64,000 bases of DNA. Origin: Larix kaempferi. Lineage: Eukaryota; Streptophyta; Pinopsida; Pinales; Pinaceae. The notes below the pieces were generated by a model. That model was given only the letters and a program-made list of their open reading frames with translations. It did not search any database and was not told where the DNA came from. Of the stretch, positions 21,057 through 33,410 are shown piece by piece; the stretch's first letter is position 1, and each line of letters opens with the position of its first letter. The position numbers and the translations under genes are program-made. Location of the stretch: assembly GCA_027924585.1 (NCBI GenBank), contig BSBM01000036.1:3713001-3777000 (forward strand), in the 5' to 3' direction.

Positions 21057-21329
21057 TTAATCTTAAATATCACATAGTTTATGGTGCATAAGTGATTTAA
21101 TCTTAAAATTTTGTTTCCAAGGTAATTTTCTGTATCACATGAGGTTCGTTTGCTTTGGTACTCACATAGTTTATGGGATCAGAATGAAGTTCATTTGCTT
21201 TGTGAGTTTGTGATTGCATTGTGCAAACAAAATCCAGAAGGTGAGGGAGGGAGGACTTCACTTTAAGGAAATCTCTCTAACACATGAGAATGGAGAAAAA
21301 GAAAGATCTTATTATTAGTTGTGTTGAGG

Positions 21330-21445
21330 TTTTTTATAAGTGTCTCTATATAAATGTGTCTTACAAGTGGAAGTGGATGAGTGTGTCCATATAAATGTGT
21401 CTAAGTGGAAGTGGATGAGTGTGTCCATATAAATGTGTCTAGAGG
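21330..21445. repeat. Short tandem repeat, about 45-48-bp unit
   Basis: AAGTGGAAGTGGATGAGTGT followed by GTCCATATAAATGTGTCT occurs twice, with flanking partial units (TCTATATAAATGTGTCTTAC, ACAAGTAGAGGTGGATG). Confidence 0.75.
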
Positions 21446-21482
21446 CTTTTTACAAGTAGAGGTGGATGTAACATTACATCCA

Positions 21483-21510
21483 CTTTATATATATATATAT
21501 ATATATATAA

Positions 21511-21544
<34 letters not shown>
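21483..21544. repeat. TA microsatellite, two blocks around AATTTTTAA
   Basis: Two runs of TA repeats flank a 7-10-base spacer. The whole stretch is self-complementary and could extrude as a cruciform. Confidence 0.9.
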
Positions 21545-21547
<3 letters not shown>

Positions 21548-22421
21548 TTTTTAGAATTTAAAATTAAGGAGATTGTAACATATTTTATTTTTATTTTTTA
21601 ATTGTTTCTTTTTGTTATTTGTAGTTAATGATTTTTTTAAAATGGTGGTCCACACAAGGTTTAATAAGAGCATCATGTCACTTACAAAAATTGAACCTAG
21701 GTGGGGAAGGCAACAATCATTCCTCCCAACCACCTAAACTACATACAATGATAATTGGATAAAATAATAATGTTTAAACTTTATTGGTAATTTTTAATTG
21801 TTTCTTTTTGTTATTTGTAATCAATGAATTTGTACTATAAAATATTACAAAAAGTAATTAAGTAATGAGCATTACAAAGAATAATTAGATGTAACATTGA
21901 TAAATTAAATTAAAAAAAAATAACTTAAATAAAAATGAAAAACTAAAAAAAATGCATCCTAACTCATAGAAAGAAAATCCCTTAAAGCCAAAACATTTCT
22001 TGAAATATAAAATTAGAACAAATATTATTATATTACTTAAGAAAAAACTAGATGCAATGAGCTTTAATAGATCTTAATAAAGATGTTGATACAAAGGACT
22101 TTTGGCTGTTGACAGGGTGTGGGGGGGGTTTCCCCACTATTATAGGTGTTAGGGTGTGGTAACAACCTTTTTGGAGCCCCCTTTTTGGAAGGTTCATCGT
22201 TAGATTGCAAACACGATAGAAGTTATGTTGGTGTTTTTTTCGTAAAAAGCAATCATCTTTTTTATGAGGGCATTGTATTACGGTAGTGTTCCCTTCATTT
22301 TGCACAAAGATATAAAAAATGAATTGGTGTTTCTCGGTGATAAACCCCATGTATAAGTGTATGTCCCTCTTGTATTATATTCTTTTGTGTTTTATTTTCG
22401 CAGTCATTTTGTTTTATAGCT
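21545..22421. other. Unassigned AT-rich sequence
   Basis: I see no recognisable gene or element. The last part (22100-22400) is less AT-rich and has a GGTGTGGGGGGGG run. The right edge, 22422-22435, is the LINE target duplication. Confidence 0.5.
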
Positions 22422-22952
22422 CCGCGATCTTATTCTTTTTTCCATAGAAAAATATAACTTACTATTAATATCGAAATAGTAAATAGGTCAATTACATCAA
22501 AGCATCATAGCATCTGGGTATGTGAGCCATACCAATCACAAGCAAGTAATAGCCCACAGCATCAACGGCAGTAAGCAAGTTCTAATACAAGACATACAAA
22601 AGTAGCAGACAGTTGTCAAAACAGAGCAACTATCACCAAGTAGTCGATCAGCCCACATATCCGGGTCCAATGTCATAGTACCACATCCCACAAATTTCAT
22701 ACAAATACTTAATAAAAAGTCTTACATGCAATAGATATAGTCCAAAACAGCCTGTAGCCTGGACGCCAATGTCATATAGACATCAGATGAATATAGCCGC
22801 AAAAATAGAGTAGCAAAATCCCAACAAGATGTTGGTAGGATAAGACTATGAACCTGCAAGAAATAATGCCGCATAATATAAACATAAAGTCACATAAAGA
22901 TCAGCAAGTACCACAAAAAGAGCCAACCCACAAGTATCAAGTCCAATGTAAA

Positions 22953-23435
22953 TCAATTGAGCCCCAAGCGCAAAAAATCCCCATGCCATTCCTCCCAAAT
23001 GAGGATCCCAGCCAAAGAAATTAAGGCCTGCTTTGACAAAAAGTCCGCCTCCAAATTAACCTCCCGGTAAACATGGGAAAAATGAATATGCTCAAATTCA
23101 TTGATGTACTTTCTGACCGCATCCAACCAATGCGTAAGAAGCATCACACTGGAGAGACACCCAAAGCCCAAGAAATGATGGAGGATGAATCACCCATAAC
23201 CAGGAGGGATGATACCCGCTTGAGTCGGGCAAAGTGTAAGAGGAGCCAAAGAGCACATAGTTTACTGCGTGTATTAGTACCAGCTCCCAAATTTAATTGT
23301 AGGCGGTAGAAGACAATACTGGTAAGGTGTAACACCACACCAGCCCCACCAACACCACGACCCCCAATAGCAGCCCCGTCGAAAAAACCACATGGATACA
23401 CCAGCACCGAAGGAGCTAACCGATAACCAGGTCGA
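22953..23435 (-). pseudogene. LINE ORF2 C-terminal RNase H domain
   Basis: The minus strand reads CGFFDGAAIGGRGVGGAGVV (first D, just right of 23390). It continues with RSKLCALWLLL, where the family normally has a catalytic glutamate (here K), and VMGDSSSIISWALG (D). After a frameshift near 23150 come HVYREVNLEADFLSKQAL and the stop at 22953. It is the plant-type (RVT_3) RNase H. The E-to-K change and the frameshift argue against activity. Confidence 0.85.
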
Positions 23436-25690
23436 ATTATAATATTATTATGATTTCCACCAGGAGGATCGGACAGAGAAGTGTACTCCCTGAAAGAAGC
23501 AATAGAGCAGCTGCAAATCCATCCCAGATGAGGTAGGGAGTCATCAAAAACGCGGCGATTACAAGCCTTCCATAATTCCCACAACATATAACATGGAAGT
23601 TCCAACCATGGAGAATAAAGAGGGTTCCTCAACCATAGTCCAAAACAATCGATCAGCGAGGATGATTGCCAGGCAACATGAATGCCGAGTGTTGAAGAAA
23701 TAAGAGACCAGAGTTCTTGGATGACCACACATGATGAGAAAAGATGATCAACCGATTCCAAATGAGAGCAACATAATGGGCACCAACCAGGGCCGTTGAA
23801 TCCACGATGGCAGAGGTTATCCCATGTGAGGATCTTATTACCCAATGCCAGCCAAATGAAACATTTAATCCTCGGAGGAAGAGTGAGTTTCCAAATAGTG
23901 TTGTGCCACCAAATATTTTTAGATCGTCTGTCAGCAAACAACGTATCATATGCAAGCTTTGAAGTGACCGCACCATTCGAAACATCCCACGACCACACCA
24001 ATCGATCCGGTGATTCAGTTAAATGAATATTTGCCTGACAAAGGTGCATTATATATTCAGACCATTCCTTCCCCAAAACACCACGTATACCCAGCTGATA
24101 AGCAGTAATCCATCTACCATTATTAAATGAAGCCGCATGAGCGAGGTTGCAGATCCCCCTGGCCCGGAGATGCACAAGAAGTTCAAGAGACAAAAAGAAA
24201 GATGGTGATCCCCCCAGAACAGGGTCAATGCCAAGTTTGATATCCCGGCCATTGCCCAGCTTCCAAGTTAGCCACTGAGCAATGATAGAGAAAGAACCCA
24301 TAAGTCCGTTCCATATATTTGAGGCACCAATAACAGAAGGTCAACCTTTATGAAACCAGATGGCAACTGGAACATTTCTAAGGTATTTAGCCCGAATGAT
24401 CTTGCCCCGCACAGAATTGACAAATAAGGCCCTCCACAGGCTCTTTGCATAAAGAGCCATTATGAACAGCTCCAGATTTTTCACATTCCAACCCCCCAAT
24501 TCATATGGTTGAGCCAAATATTTCCACTTAAGTAGATGAAATTTGTCCTTCTCTCCCCCACCGGACCATAAGAATCTGAAGAATTTTCCACGAATAAGGC
24601 GTATAATGGACATTGGTATTTTGCAAAGAGAGAACCAGTAAACTCCCAGGTTCTCTAGAATAGCATTAGCCAATGTAAGTCTGCCTCCCAGAGATAGATA
24701 CCGCATACTCCAATGTCCAATACGCACATCAAAACGCTTGATAAGCCAAGACCAGTCATTTTTCCTGTAGTTTGATGGTTTGATGAAGTACCCAAGGTAT
24801 TTCGAGCCATTAGATAATTCTTTGAATACCAAAGGAAATATCGCCCGGATCGAACGTTCCATGTTCTCCTCCAATGAGTGCTTCAAGAAAAATGTGTTTA
24901 CCAAACTAATGAGCATACCAATAACCGAACAGAAGAAATCAAGAATTTTCTTATACTTAAGCCATTCAGCCAATATAGCCAGCCCAAAAAGCATTACATC
25001 ATCCATGAAGAGAGAGTGAGTTACAGAAATACCAACAGAGACCTTGATACCCACAATAGATCCCTCACATTTAGCTTTATGAATGGAGAGGCTCAGACCT
25101 TCAATGACAAGGAGGAATAAAAGGGGCGAGAGTGGGCAACCCTGACGAAGGCCCCTGGAAGCCTTGAAGAAATCAGTCAGCTGACCATTGATAAGAACAG
25201 CAAAGTTACAGAGGTGACACAGGCCATAATCCACTTCATTACCTTCCATGGCAGACCAATTTGTATGAGAATCAACTTGAGAAGGGTCCAGTTGACCCGG
25301 TCATAGGCTTTTACCAAGTCAAGTTGTAGGATGAGAGCATCAAGTTTCTTATGTTTGATGCTATGAAAAGCCTCATGTGCCACACCAACCGCATCATGAA
25401 TTTGTCGGCCATCCAAAAACCCATATTGTTCCATAGATATGAACTTTGACAGGATCGGCTTGATGCGTATAGCAATAATCTTGGATATGATCTTGTAAAC
25501 TAGATTGCACAAGGCTATAGGACGGAAATCATTGAAGTTCTTAGGATGTGACGATTTGGGAATTAGTGCCAAATAGGTAGTATTTAGTGCCCCGGAGACC
25601 ATGCCCGTATTCCTCGATTCATCCACAACATCCCTTAGATCCTTTCCCATGATATCAAAAAATGAGAAAACAGTTCCACTGTCCACCCAT
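23436..25690 (-). pseudogene. LINE ORF2 reverse transcriptase and zinc-binding region
   Basis: Frames at 25177-25686 and 24341-25249 together read the L1 RT. YLALIPKSSHPKNFNDFRPI and SKIIAIRIKPILSKFI are followed by QYGFLDGRQIHDAV, LDLVKAYDRVNW (motif A, D), RQGCPLSPLLFLLVIEGL (motif B), HSLFMDDVMLFG (motif C) and SLGGRLTLANAIL. They shift frame near 25180-25250. The frame 23144-24301 continues with WKLTLPPRIKCFIWLALGNK and CPLCCSHLESVDHLFSSC, the zf-RVT region. Motif C is FMDD rather than the usual FADD. Confidence 0.9.
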
Positions 25691-26324
25691 CCGGTCCAGG
25701 AGATTTATCTTTAGCAAACCCCCGAAGAGTATGTTAAACATCCAATAAAGAAATAGCCTCAAAAATATTGTCACCCTCCATGTCAGAGAACATCCGAGGA
25801 TATTCTTTGATGATCTTGAATTGTTCAAGTAATGAGGTAATATTAGGATCAGTAAAATAATCTTGAAAATGCAAAGATGCCTCAGTCATCAGGTCCTTAT
25901 CACCACAAATCCGCCGCCCAGCATGATCATTAAGATCCCAAATGTTGTTATGTATTCTGTGGGAATCTGCATAGCGATGAAAGAATTTTGTGTTTAAATC
26001 GCCAGCACTGATCCAAATTGCCCGACCCTTTAAACGCCATGTTTCTTCATGAATGAGGAGGATTTTGAGCTTCCTTTCCTCCAAAACATATAGTCTAGTA
26101 CGACCCATGTGGGATATCCCACACCTCAGAGATTGGTCCATAAGAATACCAATTTCCTTTTCCAACTCGATGAGTTCGGCATTCAGTTCATCTTTTTTAG
26201 ATCATTCCCGCATAATAGTATAATCTTTTAAGGATTTTAATTTCACAGCTAGCTTATCCATAGCCGACCGCTCCCCAGATACATCAGTATTCTCCCAAAG
26301 TGTTCGCACACCCACATCATATTC
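25691..26324 (-). pseudogene. LINE ORF2 linker between endonuclease and RT
   Basis: The frame at 25734-26165 reads ETWRLKGRAIWISAGDLNTK and FFHRYADSHRIHNNI, the conserved W...GD.NT.FFH segment before the RT in plant L1 ORF2. Stops flank it at both ends (near 26324 and 25733). PGPDGW lies at about 25690, the usual start of the RT fingers. Confidence 0.85.
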
Positions 26325-27080
26325 CTAATCTTTTAACCATACAGAGTTAAATTTGAAGGGATACACATGATGAGTTACTTCAGATTCAAATTGCAAAATA
26401 ATGGGAAGATGATCACTGATATGGGCTTGTTGAATCCAAGTTCTGTAAGTCTGGAAGGAATTTAAAAGGGACTCAGAAATCAAGTAACGGTCAATACGTT
26501 TGGAAATCAGATTATCATCCTTTCTGCCATTTGACCAAGTTGGAGCTAAAGGCCGCGGCTCCACATCAATCAGTGAGTATGTGGAAAAGAGATTCTTGAA
26601 GTATGTCCCAAGAGGGTCCCTTCTGGCCGCCAGGTCCCAAATTTCCTCATCCCCCCAAGAAAAATTCAAGTCACCTGCAAGGATCAAATTTTCCAACTCC
26701 AATAAGTGCCCTGAACATGCCAGGTTCCAGAAAGCTTCCCTGTTACAGTAAGGGCCATAGGAGTTTACAATATTTATATCTTTCTCAGAACCTCTAATAT
26801 TGCCAGATAGAAGAATACCCAGGGAAATAATAAATGGGTTTAACCTAAGAACCCCAGGGTTCCATGCCTCCAAGAGTCCTCCAGAAAGACCCACAGCATC
26901 AACTGAGCACATGCACCAGCCCGACTTAATTTTATTGAAGAATAAGCGAGCCTTCTCCCCACACACCATTGTTTCTTGTAAAAAAACCAAATCAGGATTG
27001 ATAATATGAAATACTCTTTTTAGGGCCAATTGCTTGGGTGGGCCCCCCACCCCCCTGATGTTTAAAGAGATAAAGATCAT
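26325..27080 (-). pseudogene. LINE ORF2 apurinic-type endonuclease domain
   Basis: This 251-residue open frame starts MIFISLNIRGVGGPPKQ. It carries the APE-like landmarks in order: SLNIRG (N), FLQETM (E), NSYGPY, LAGDLNFS (GD.N), RIDRYL and SDHLPIIL (the final SDH). In L1 elements this domain nicks target DNA to prime reverse transcription. The domain itself looks unbroken; the downstream frame stops right after it. The start codon overlaps the ORF1 stop as TAATG. Confidence 0.92.
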
Positions 27081-28979
27081 TATCGACCCCTGGAAAGGGC
27101 TTTGATTCCTCTAAGAGCCTGGGTATCAGGAGAGACGGGGGTAACAGAAGTATTTAATTTGTCATTTCCCCCCAATGAAACGACCTTCTTGTTTTTTCTA
27201 GCACTTCGCGTTTTTAAAGGAGAAAAATCCAGAGCCAACCCCCCCTGCCGCGCCCCCTTCACAATGCAAAGTTCCCCCGGAGTGGCAGAAACAGGATTAT
27301 TTATATCCCCCAAATCCAGAGCCGGAGCCTCAGGGCCAGTGGGGTTGTTCACCATTGAAAATCTGGGGTCACCCTCGACAACCACACAATTTTTTAAGAA
27401 GACGGGAAGGGTATATTTTTTAACCATTTCAGAGTACGATGGAATGAGTAGTACCGACTCCCGAGGAATCATCTCACAGTTCATCAGTGTGCAATGGGTA
27501 AGAGCATCAGATGGAGGTTTCGACAAGCTCACCCCACCCCCAATAGGACCGGTTTCGGTCACTGACGCTTCATAATCCGATGATAAAATGATGGTAGGAC
27601 TGTTCCTGGAGGCCGACGCAACCGGTGAAATGGGAATGACGAAAGTGTCCACCGAAACAGGGGAGGAAATCGGCCCAGGTAGAGGGTCATCTGTAGGAGG
27701 AGATGTATTGTCTTACGGATCATGGGGATCTTTTTCAGACCCAGAGGAAATGGACAGCATTGGATAAACCCGACTCAGATAGTTCCCATTGTTACCATTA
27801 TTTAGCTCCAGAGCATTTATGAATTTTATATCCAATTCATTCAAAGAATGATAAAGAGTAGGGTCATTTGTTTCCAACTTACCCAATAAGCCCGTGGCCG
27901 GAGTCGTCACCCTATTAGAGAATCCATCCAGTCTGTCATTTGTATCCAGCTCTTTGTCGCTAACATCGTCTGAGGACTAGAAAGGATCCATCCCCACCGG
28001 ACGCCCAGATGAAAACCTCTCGTTGCATTGCTGCCATAGATGACCCACTTGTTTGCATTTTGAGCAGCGGAAGGGAATACCCCAATAATCAATTACCAAG
28101 TCCAGTTTGCGACCACGCCAGTTGATGTGTAGGACATCAATAAGCCCCAACGAGATATCCACCTCAACCAAGAGCCGCCCCATTCAATGGTTGAACCCAA
28201 ACAAGTGCTCCTCCGCCACATGAAGAAATCACCCCAAACTATTACCAATGGCTTCAAAAGCCCCCCGATTCCATAGAGAAAGAGGAATTCCATGGATGAG
28301 AACCCACAAATGGCGAAGTCTCACAGTTACCGTATCAGGGTCAAAGTACGTGTGCCATTTCTGTAACATAAGACTGCCTGCACCGTAAAGCCAGAGCTTG
28401 TTTAAGATAGAAGAGCAGTGAGCTTCCTACTCAAATTTGAAACCATACCACCCACATGCCATAGCAAATACCTGGGGCGTGTAGCCCACAATGGGATTCC
28501 ATTTTTACGTGACCCAACCAACGATATCTTTACGATTCATTGCATAATATGAAAACTTACCAACCAAAACAGTACAGTTGAAGTCCACAAGCTCTTCTAA
28601 ACCAAGGTCCATGCCCATAGTAAGCCAGACCTCTCCAGGATGGCACCAAAACTTCTCACTCAAACGCTGAGCAGCCCTGGATGCATACAAAGGTTTTTTC
28701 CCCTGCACACGACTCGGCGAGGCCCTAACACTTTCAACTGATGGATCAGAGCCAGGCGTGGTCCTTGGAGCCCCAAACAATGGCAAGTGCCCTTTTTTAG
28801 TCGCCTATTTGGCACGGGGCACTTTTTGTCGGCTACTCGAGGCAAGTGGCCGCTTTCCATGAAGCATTTCCTTGAAGAAAGAGTCCGGTTGAAATAACCC
28901 GGCTTCCTCAATTCTATAATCTGAGGCAGTCATGGGATTATCCACCAAGGTTTGAGCTGCCGCCACATTATCCCCCATC
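27080..28979 (-). pseudogene. LINE ORF1 (RNA-binding, CCHC zinc knuckle), broken
   Basis: The minus strand starts with an ATG at 28979 (MGDNVAAAQTLVDNP). After a frameshift near 28800 it continues through a DUF4283-like region (LWVLIHGIPLSLWNRGAFEA, about 28240-28330) and WGIPFRCSKCKQVGHLWQQC, a CCHC zinc knuckle (about 28020-28060). It ends in a proline/serine-rich tail to the stop at 27080-27082 (RGIKALSRGR). This is the usual plant L1 ORF1 order. In-frame stops near 28500, 27975 and 27715 break it. ORF1 and ORF2 share one base (TAATG). Confidence 0.85.
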
Positions 28980-29667
28980 AGTTATGTGATAGCAGCTAAG
29001 ACCGTGACACAAAAACAATCGTGAGGCCAAACCCTAGTTAGCACAAACACCGTATCAACAGCAACACAGGAGAACCGGCAGCAAAGGAAAATGACAGATA
29101 TGACGAAGCCCAGAAATGTAAAACCCAGTTTAACCGGGAAACAACAGCACTTCCAACTGATAGCAAATACCGAAAAACAAGAACCGGGCAGGAAATGTTG
29201 AACCCGGAGACCAAACCACCGTTAAAACCGGATCAAAAATAACCTGTCAGATGGATGATAATGCTTCCCCATCCAAGATGATTGGTCGCATTCCACAATG
29301 ATTATAAAACCAAATCATATGCTATCCAAAGACAGACCGAGCAAGTGGGCAATCATGGAAAGATGTGGGCGCCCGACCACATCTAAAACTGAAATCCCAA
29401 CAGCTGTGTAAAAACTAATAAGTTAAGGAATACCAGAAAAATGTATTTATCAAGAGCATTGACATCCCCATTTTTCCAGGCAGATTGTTCATGTTATAAT
29501 TGATATCCAATGGTGACCATGTCTAGCTATCCTCGCCCAAAATTATCAAACCCTAACGCCTCCATTGCCCAAAAACGACCAAACCCTAACGCCTATATAT
29601 ATGTGCGGGCATAAATGAGGCCAAACCCTCCCCATTCTACTAGTCTACAACAACCTTTCTCAAACCA
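28980..29667 (-). promoter_or_regulatory. 5' leader of the full-length LINE
   Basis: This sequence lies between the left end of ORF1 and the target duplication. It should contain the internal promoter that LINEs carry, but I see no specific motif. It includes two similar units (CCAAACCCTAACGCCT and ATCAAACCCTAACGCC-type, near 29550-29595). Confidence 0.6.
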
Positions 29668-29681
29668 CCGCGATCTTATTC

Positions 29682-31658
29682 ATAACAAGGACATGATTGA
29701 TTCACACCGAGGATGTACTATACAGAATGTGATTGATTCACATCGAGCATGTACTCTGATTGAATCAAGCACATACATCATACAGGCAAGGGCATGTGTA
29801 TATAGTTAGAATAGGGAATGATAGGTTGTGTGCATGTGGTTTATTTGTCATGCCTTCTATGCTACATTTAACAGGAAATATTCCAAATTAGCATTGGAGT
29901 TGACCACATTGTAGCTAAATGGGAGGCATCCTGACATAAGAGGTTCAAGTCTTGATGGACGGTTTTTTGGCCATGTGACAAAAGTGCATTTCAGAGTGTT
30001 ATTTGAAAGAATGTACAACATTTAGCAAATTTCCACCAACACGACATCTTATTTAAAGAAATCACCTCTTCATGGTTTGCGTTATCAAAATTTTGTTGTT
30101 GAGGAGGCATAGTTGTCATTTCTAAGCATTATGCATTTGCTTATTTAGGGTAAATTTTCATCCTTATTGTTTGCTATCATGGTTGAAGTGAGTTTTTATA
30201 TTTGTTTTTTTGCACGAAATTCTTACAACTTAGTGAGATGGTGATGACAATTCATTAAAAAAAAGGCACTAATACTTTTTTAATATTTAGTATAGCAAGT
30301 TTAATAATAATAACCACTTTAAACCCAAATCTATTAAGTATTGATAAGGATTAAAATTCTTTAAAGCTTAAATTGTTTTATTTAAATTTTTTTCTTTTAT
30401 CTCTTTCAATATTGAATAAATATATATTTCAGATAGATATATAATAATAATAATACTAAATGTAACATGAATATTCAAGAAATACATAATATTTTAGTTG
30501 GAAGAAATTAAAATTGAGAATATTGGAAAGAAACATTTAAGTTTCTCATTAAATAAGAAAAAGTTTGAAGGGAAACAAACTTTGGGAGGTAAAACATCTT
30601 CCCCCTCTCTCTTTCACACACATAATGCCTCTACATCTACCTAAGTTTGAAGCTTGGTTGTTTGTGTGGCAACTCCTTATCCCATTTTACTAAGCCACAT
30701 CTTGACGAAAAATGCAAAGAAAAATATAGACACAAAGGGAAGCTCACTTACCTCATTGCTAACAAATCAATAACTATGTTACACTAGGCCTTGATAGGCA
30801 TTCATTTTCATCTTGTTGTAGAAAATAGCCATTTGCCATGATTTAATAAACAACTCATTAAAAATAATATTGTTAAATGAATCAACAAACCCAAGCACAC
30901 CATTTAATACATAATTACAATGAACACACCACAAAGCATATTAAGTCACAGTCATGACATAGTACCATAGAGAAATGTAATTGCTCAGAAGCAATGTTCT
31001 GCAATTTCTAAGAAGAGCGACTCTCCAATCAATGAACCTTTAAGGATTAATTGAATTTGAAATAGACACAATTTTAACATGACTTCGCAAAAGGGTACTC
31101 TCAAAATATATTCTTAATTGTCTTTGACCTCCTACACTGTAGGCACGTTCCATTTGTAAATTTAGCTTTGGAAAACTTGAACTTTGTGGCATCCTTGATA
31201 AATCATCAGCTATGAAAATGATTTCAACTAATAGGAAACCTTATAATGCCAAACATTGTGCAATCTAGTGATTTGTTGAAACTCGTCATTTGAGCTACCT
31301 GATTATTTGTTCAAAAGGGAAGCCATATGCATACACTCATGCATAATGATATGGTATATATTTTCGTAATTAAACTCAAGAAAATAATTGTTTTAGGACT
31401 AATGACAATCTCTCCAAATGGGGATTTGTGTAACATAATTCATCTTAGGTGGGTCTTTTGATAAATAAGATTTTGCAAATCTCTAGACTCTAATAATACA
31501 CTTGCATGGCCTTAGGTCTTGTTACTAGTGAGCATAAATCCAAGTAATGGTTGACTGGACTTAATGAAAACATTGCTTGGTTGGACCAACATCAAAGGAG
31601 GGTGAGACCATGCTTAATAATAGGTTATCTAGGCATTCCCTTTGGGGGTCGTCTTTCA
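29682..31658. other. Unassigned AT-rich sequence
   Basis: Two copies of a TGATTGATTCACA.CGAG.ATGTACT unit lie near 29693-29760. Otherwise no gene or element is visible. The stretch 31460-31515 resembles 44205-44260. The right edge (31659-31663, CCTTC) is the target duplication of the next element. Confidence 0.5.
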
Positions 31659-31663
31659 CCTTC

Positions 31664-32414
31664 TGTTGACACAGCGTCTGTCGACAGGGGTTCACTTCAC
31701 ACTGTCATCAACAAACACCAACCCAAACTCCCTTATGCACTGGCCCAGAAAGGCTTTACCCTTTCCAGCAACACTCGCAGAGCGAGTGAAGTCTCACCCG
31801 AGATGAATAAGGGAGCTGCAGGAACCAAGTTTCCGCATTGGAGTTGAGGACATGCATCAAACACACATTACAACCGCATAAACCTGAGATTGTATCTTTC
31901 CCACTATGCTAGCAGTTCATCATTCGCATATTCATCAATCGCAGAGTCAACACATAATAGACATTTGCATCAACATGATCTAACTATTAGCATGAACAAC
32001 AATTACCAAACCCATAGAGTATTAAACATCTCGCAAAAATTCGCATTCATCATCTAACAAAAACAAAGACAAAGATAGAACCATAATCGAACATCTTCAT
32101 GCATTCATTAAAACCTGCGGAATGACCTTCACAGAAACAGTCAATACATCATATCGCGGATACAAAACAGATCAATAACTGGATCAAAAATCAAACGATG
32201 GATTACTCTATTCATCATTGGATTCCCTTAGGCTTACAATCATGCTCTTATTTATATGACACTAAGTGGTTACAAAACGGTTCACATGACCATTTCTAAC
32301 AACTTAAACTAATCTTGTGGCTCTTCGTTCTCCGTGAACGACCCTTCTTCTGCGGATTATCCCTTTCGTAGCTATCGGCTTCCACAATTTATGTGGACTA
32401 ATCCCGTGCCAACA
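31664..32414 (-). repeat. 3' LTR of gypsy element 1
   Basis: Same length as the other LTR, with many substitutions between the two, so the insertion is old. On the minus strand it is preceded by the purine-rich TGTTGGGGGCC (complement of 32415-32425). Confidence 0.93.
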
Positions 32415-33410
32415 GGCCCCCAACACAAACTTGTGGCTCTCCCTCGAGCAACCTCAGCTAGACACCTCTGGTACTGTCCTCATCCTTCGTTGTGCTAAAC
32501 TTCTGAAGTTGTTCTTGTCGTCTAGAGCTCGTTGTCATGTACTTCTCGAATGTCTCCTCGAACCCATGGTTCGCTATTGTGTACTTCTCGAACTCATCCT
32601 CCAACTTGTGAAAACCTTGATCATCTACCTTGAACTCATCCTCCAGTATCTAGAAACCTTGATCATCTACCTCGTCGATGCTGACGCTTGCACTTCAAGC
32701 TTGTCATGGGCTAGGGAAAAGTTCGTATTTGATACCAAAATGTGAAACAGGCCAACAGCTATGGCACATTTATTTCGCACCTTGGATTGTTTGCTGCTGG
32801 AGCCAGGGGGCCTCCACCCCCGGTGTTCTAGTGGTCGCGGGGACCACAAGTCTTCTAACTACTACCACCCTCTTAGACATCTCGGGTGAGACCTTGTCTA
32901 TGTTCCTCCCAAGTGTCTGTGTTGCTTCCTTCGCTGGTTGTTCATGCACACTCGTCGTTCTAGCCCTTAACGCACCTAAAGTGCTGCTGCACGAAATGAA
33001 ATGGATCATTTCCACAGCTTCCTTGGAATTTCTCACTCAACTCACTGCCTTACCAACTTGCAGCATGAATGTTAATAAACTCATCTTCCGACTTATGGAT
33101 ACTTCCTTTCTCAATTTATCTCTTGCATCGACTTATGGATACTTCCTTGCTCAACTGATCTTTTGCACCTGTATTTATGCTTGCTCCTCCTATCCTCGAC
33201 GTCTGATCATTGAATCATTTGCGAAATATTTCCCTTAACTATCTGATTCTGTCATCGTACGTCTCAGTCGTCTCCCAGTGATGCTGATCCACAGTAATCA
33301 TGCTCGGATTGGACTCCCGCGTGCTAATCGCGCAAAGCATCGACAAGCGTCCCGGCTGGCCATGCTTCCATGTTTTGTCATCGTTGCTTTTTTTTTTAAA
33401 CCTCTGGTTC
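32415..33410 (-). other. 3' non-pol region of gypsy element 1
   Basis: This 1-kb region lies between the integrase end and the 3' LTR. The minus strand reads short glutamate-rich fragments with a repeated VDDQGF..LEDEF unit (about 32580-32690). These could be the rump of a 3' ORF like that of element 2, but identity is not clear. The 186-residue plus-strand frame at 32678-33238 is antisense and not supported. Confidence 0.45.

Larger units (their letters stand above)
22436..29667 (-). mobile_element. Essentially full-length L1-type LINE with 14-bp target duplication
   Basis: CCGCGATCTTATTC occurs at 22422-22435 and at 29668-29681, bounding the element. On the minus strand it has a 5' leader (29667-28980), ORF1 (28979-27080), ORF2 (27080-22953, endonuclease, RT, zinc region, RNase H) and a 3' UTR of about 500 bp ending in a short A run (plus-strand T run at 22436-22440). 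Several frameshifts and stops show it is old. All L1 domains are present, unlike the LINE at 14126-18116. Confidence 0.88.

Noticed and set aside
27102-27575. 157-residue plus-strand ORF
   Set aside because: It is the shadow of the LINE ORF1 tail on the other strand.
32678-33238. 186-residue plus-strand ORF
   Set aside because: It is antisense to the 3' region of gypsy element 1 and has no recognisable domain.
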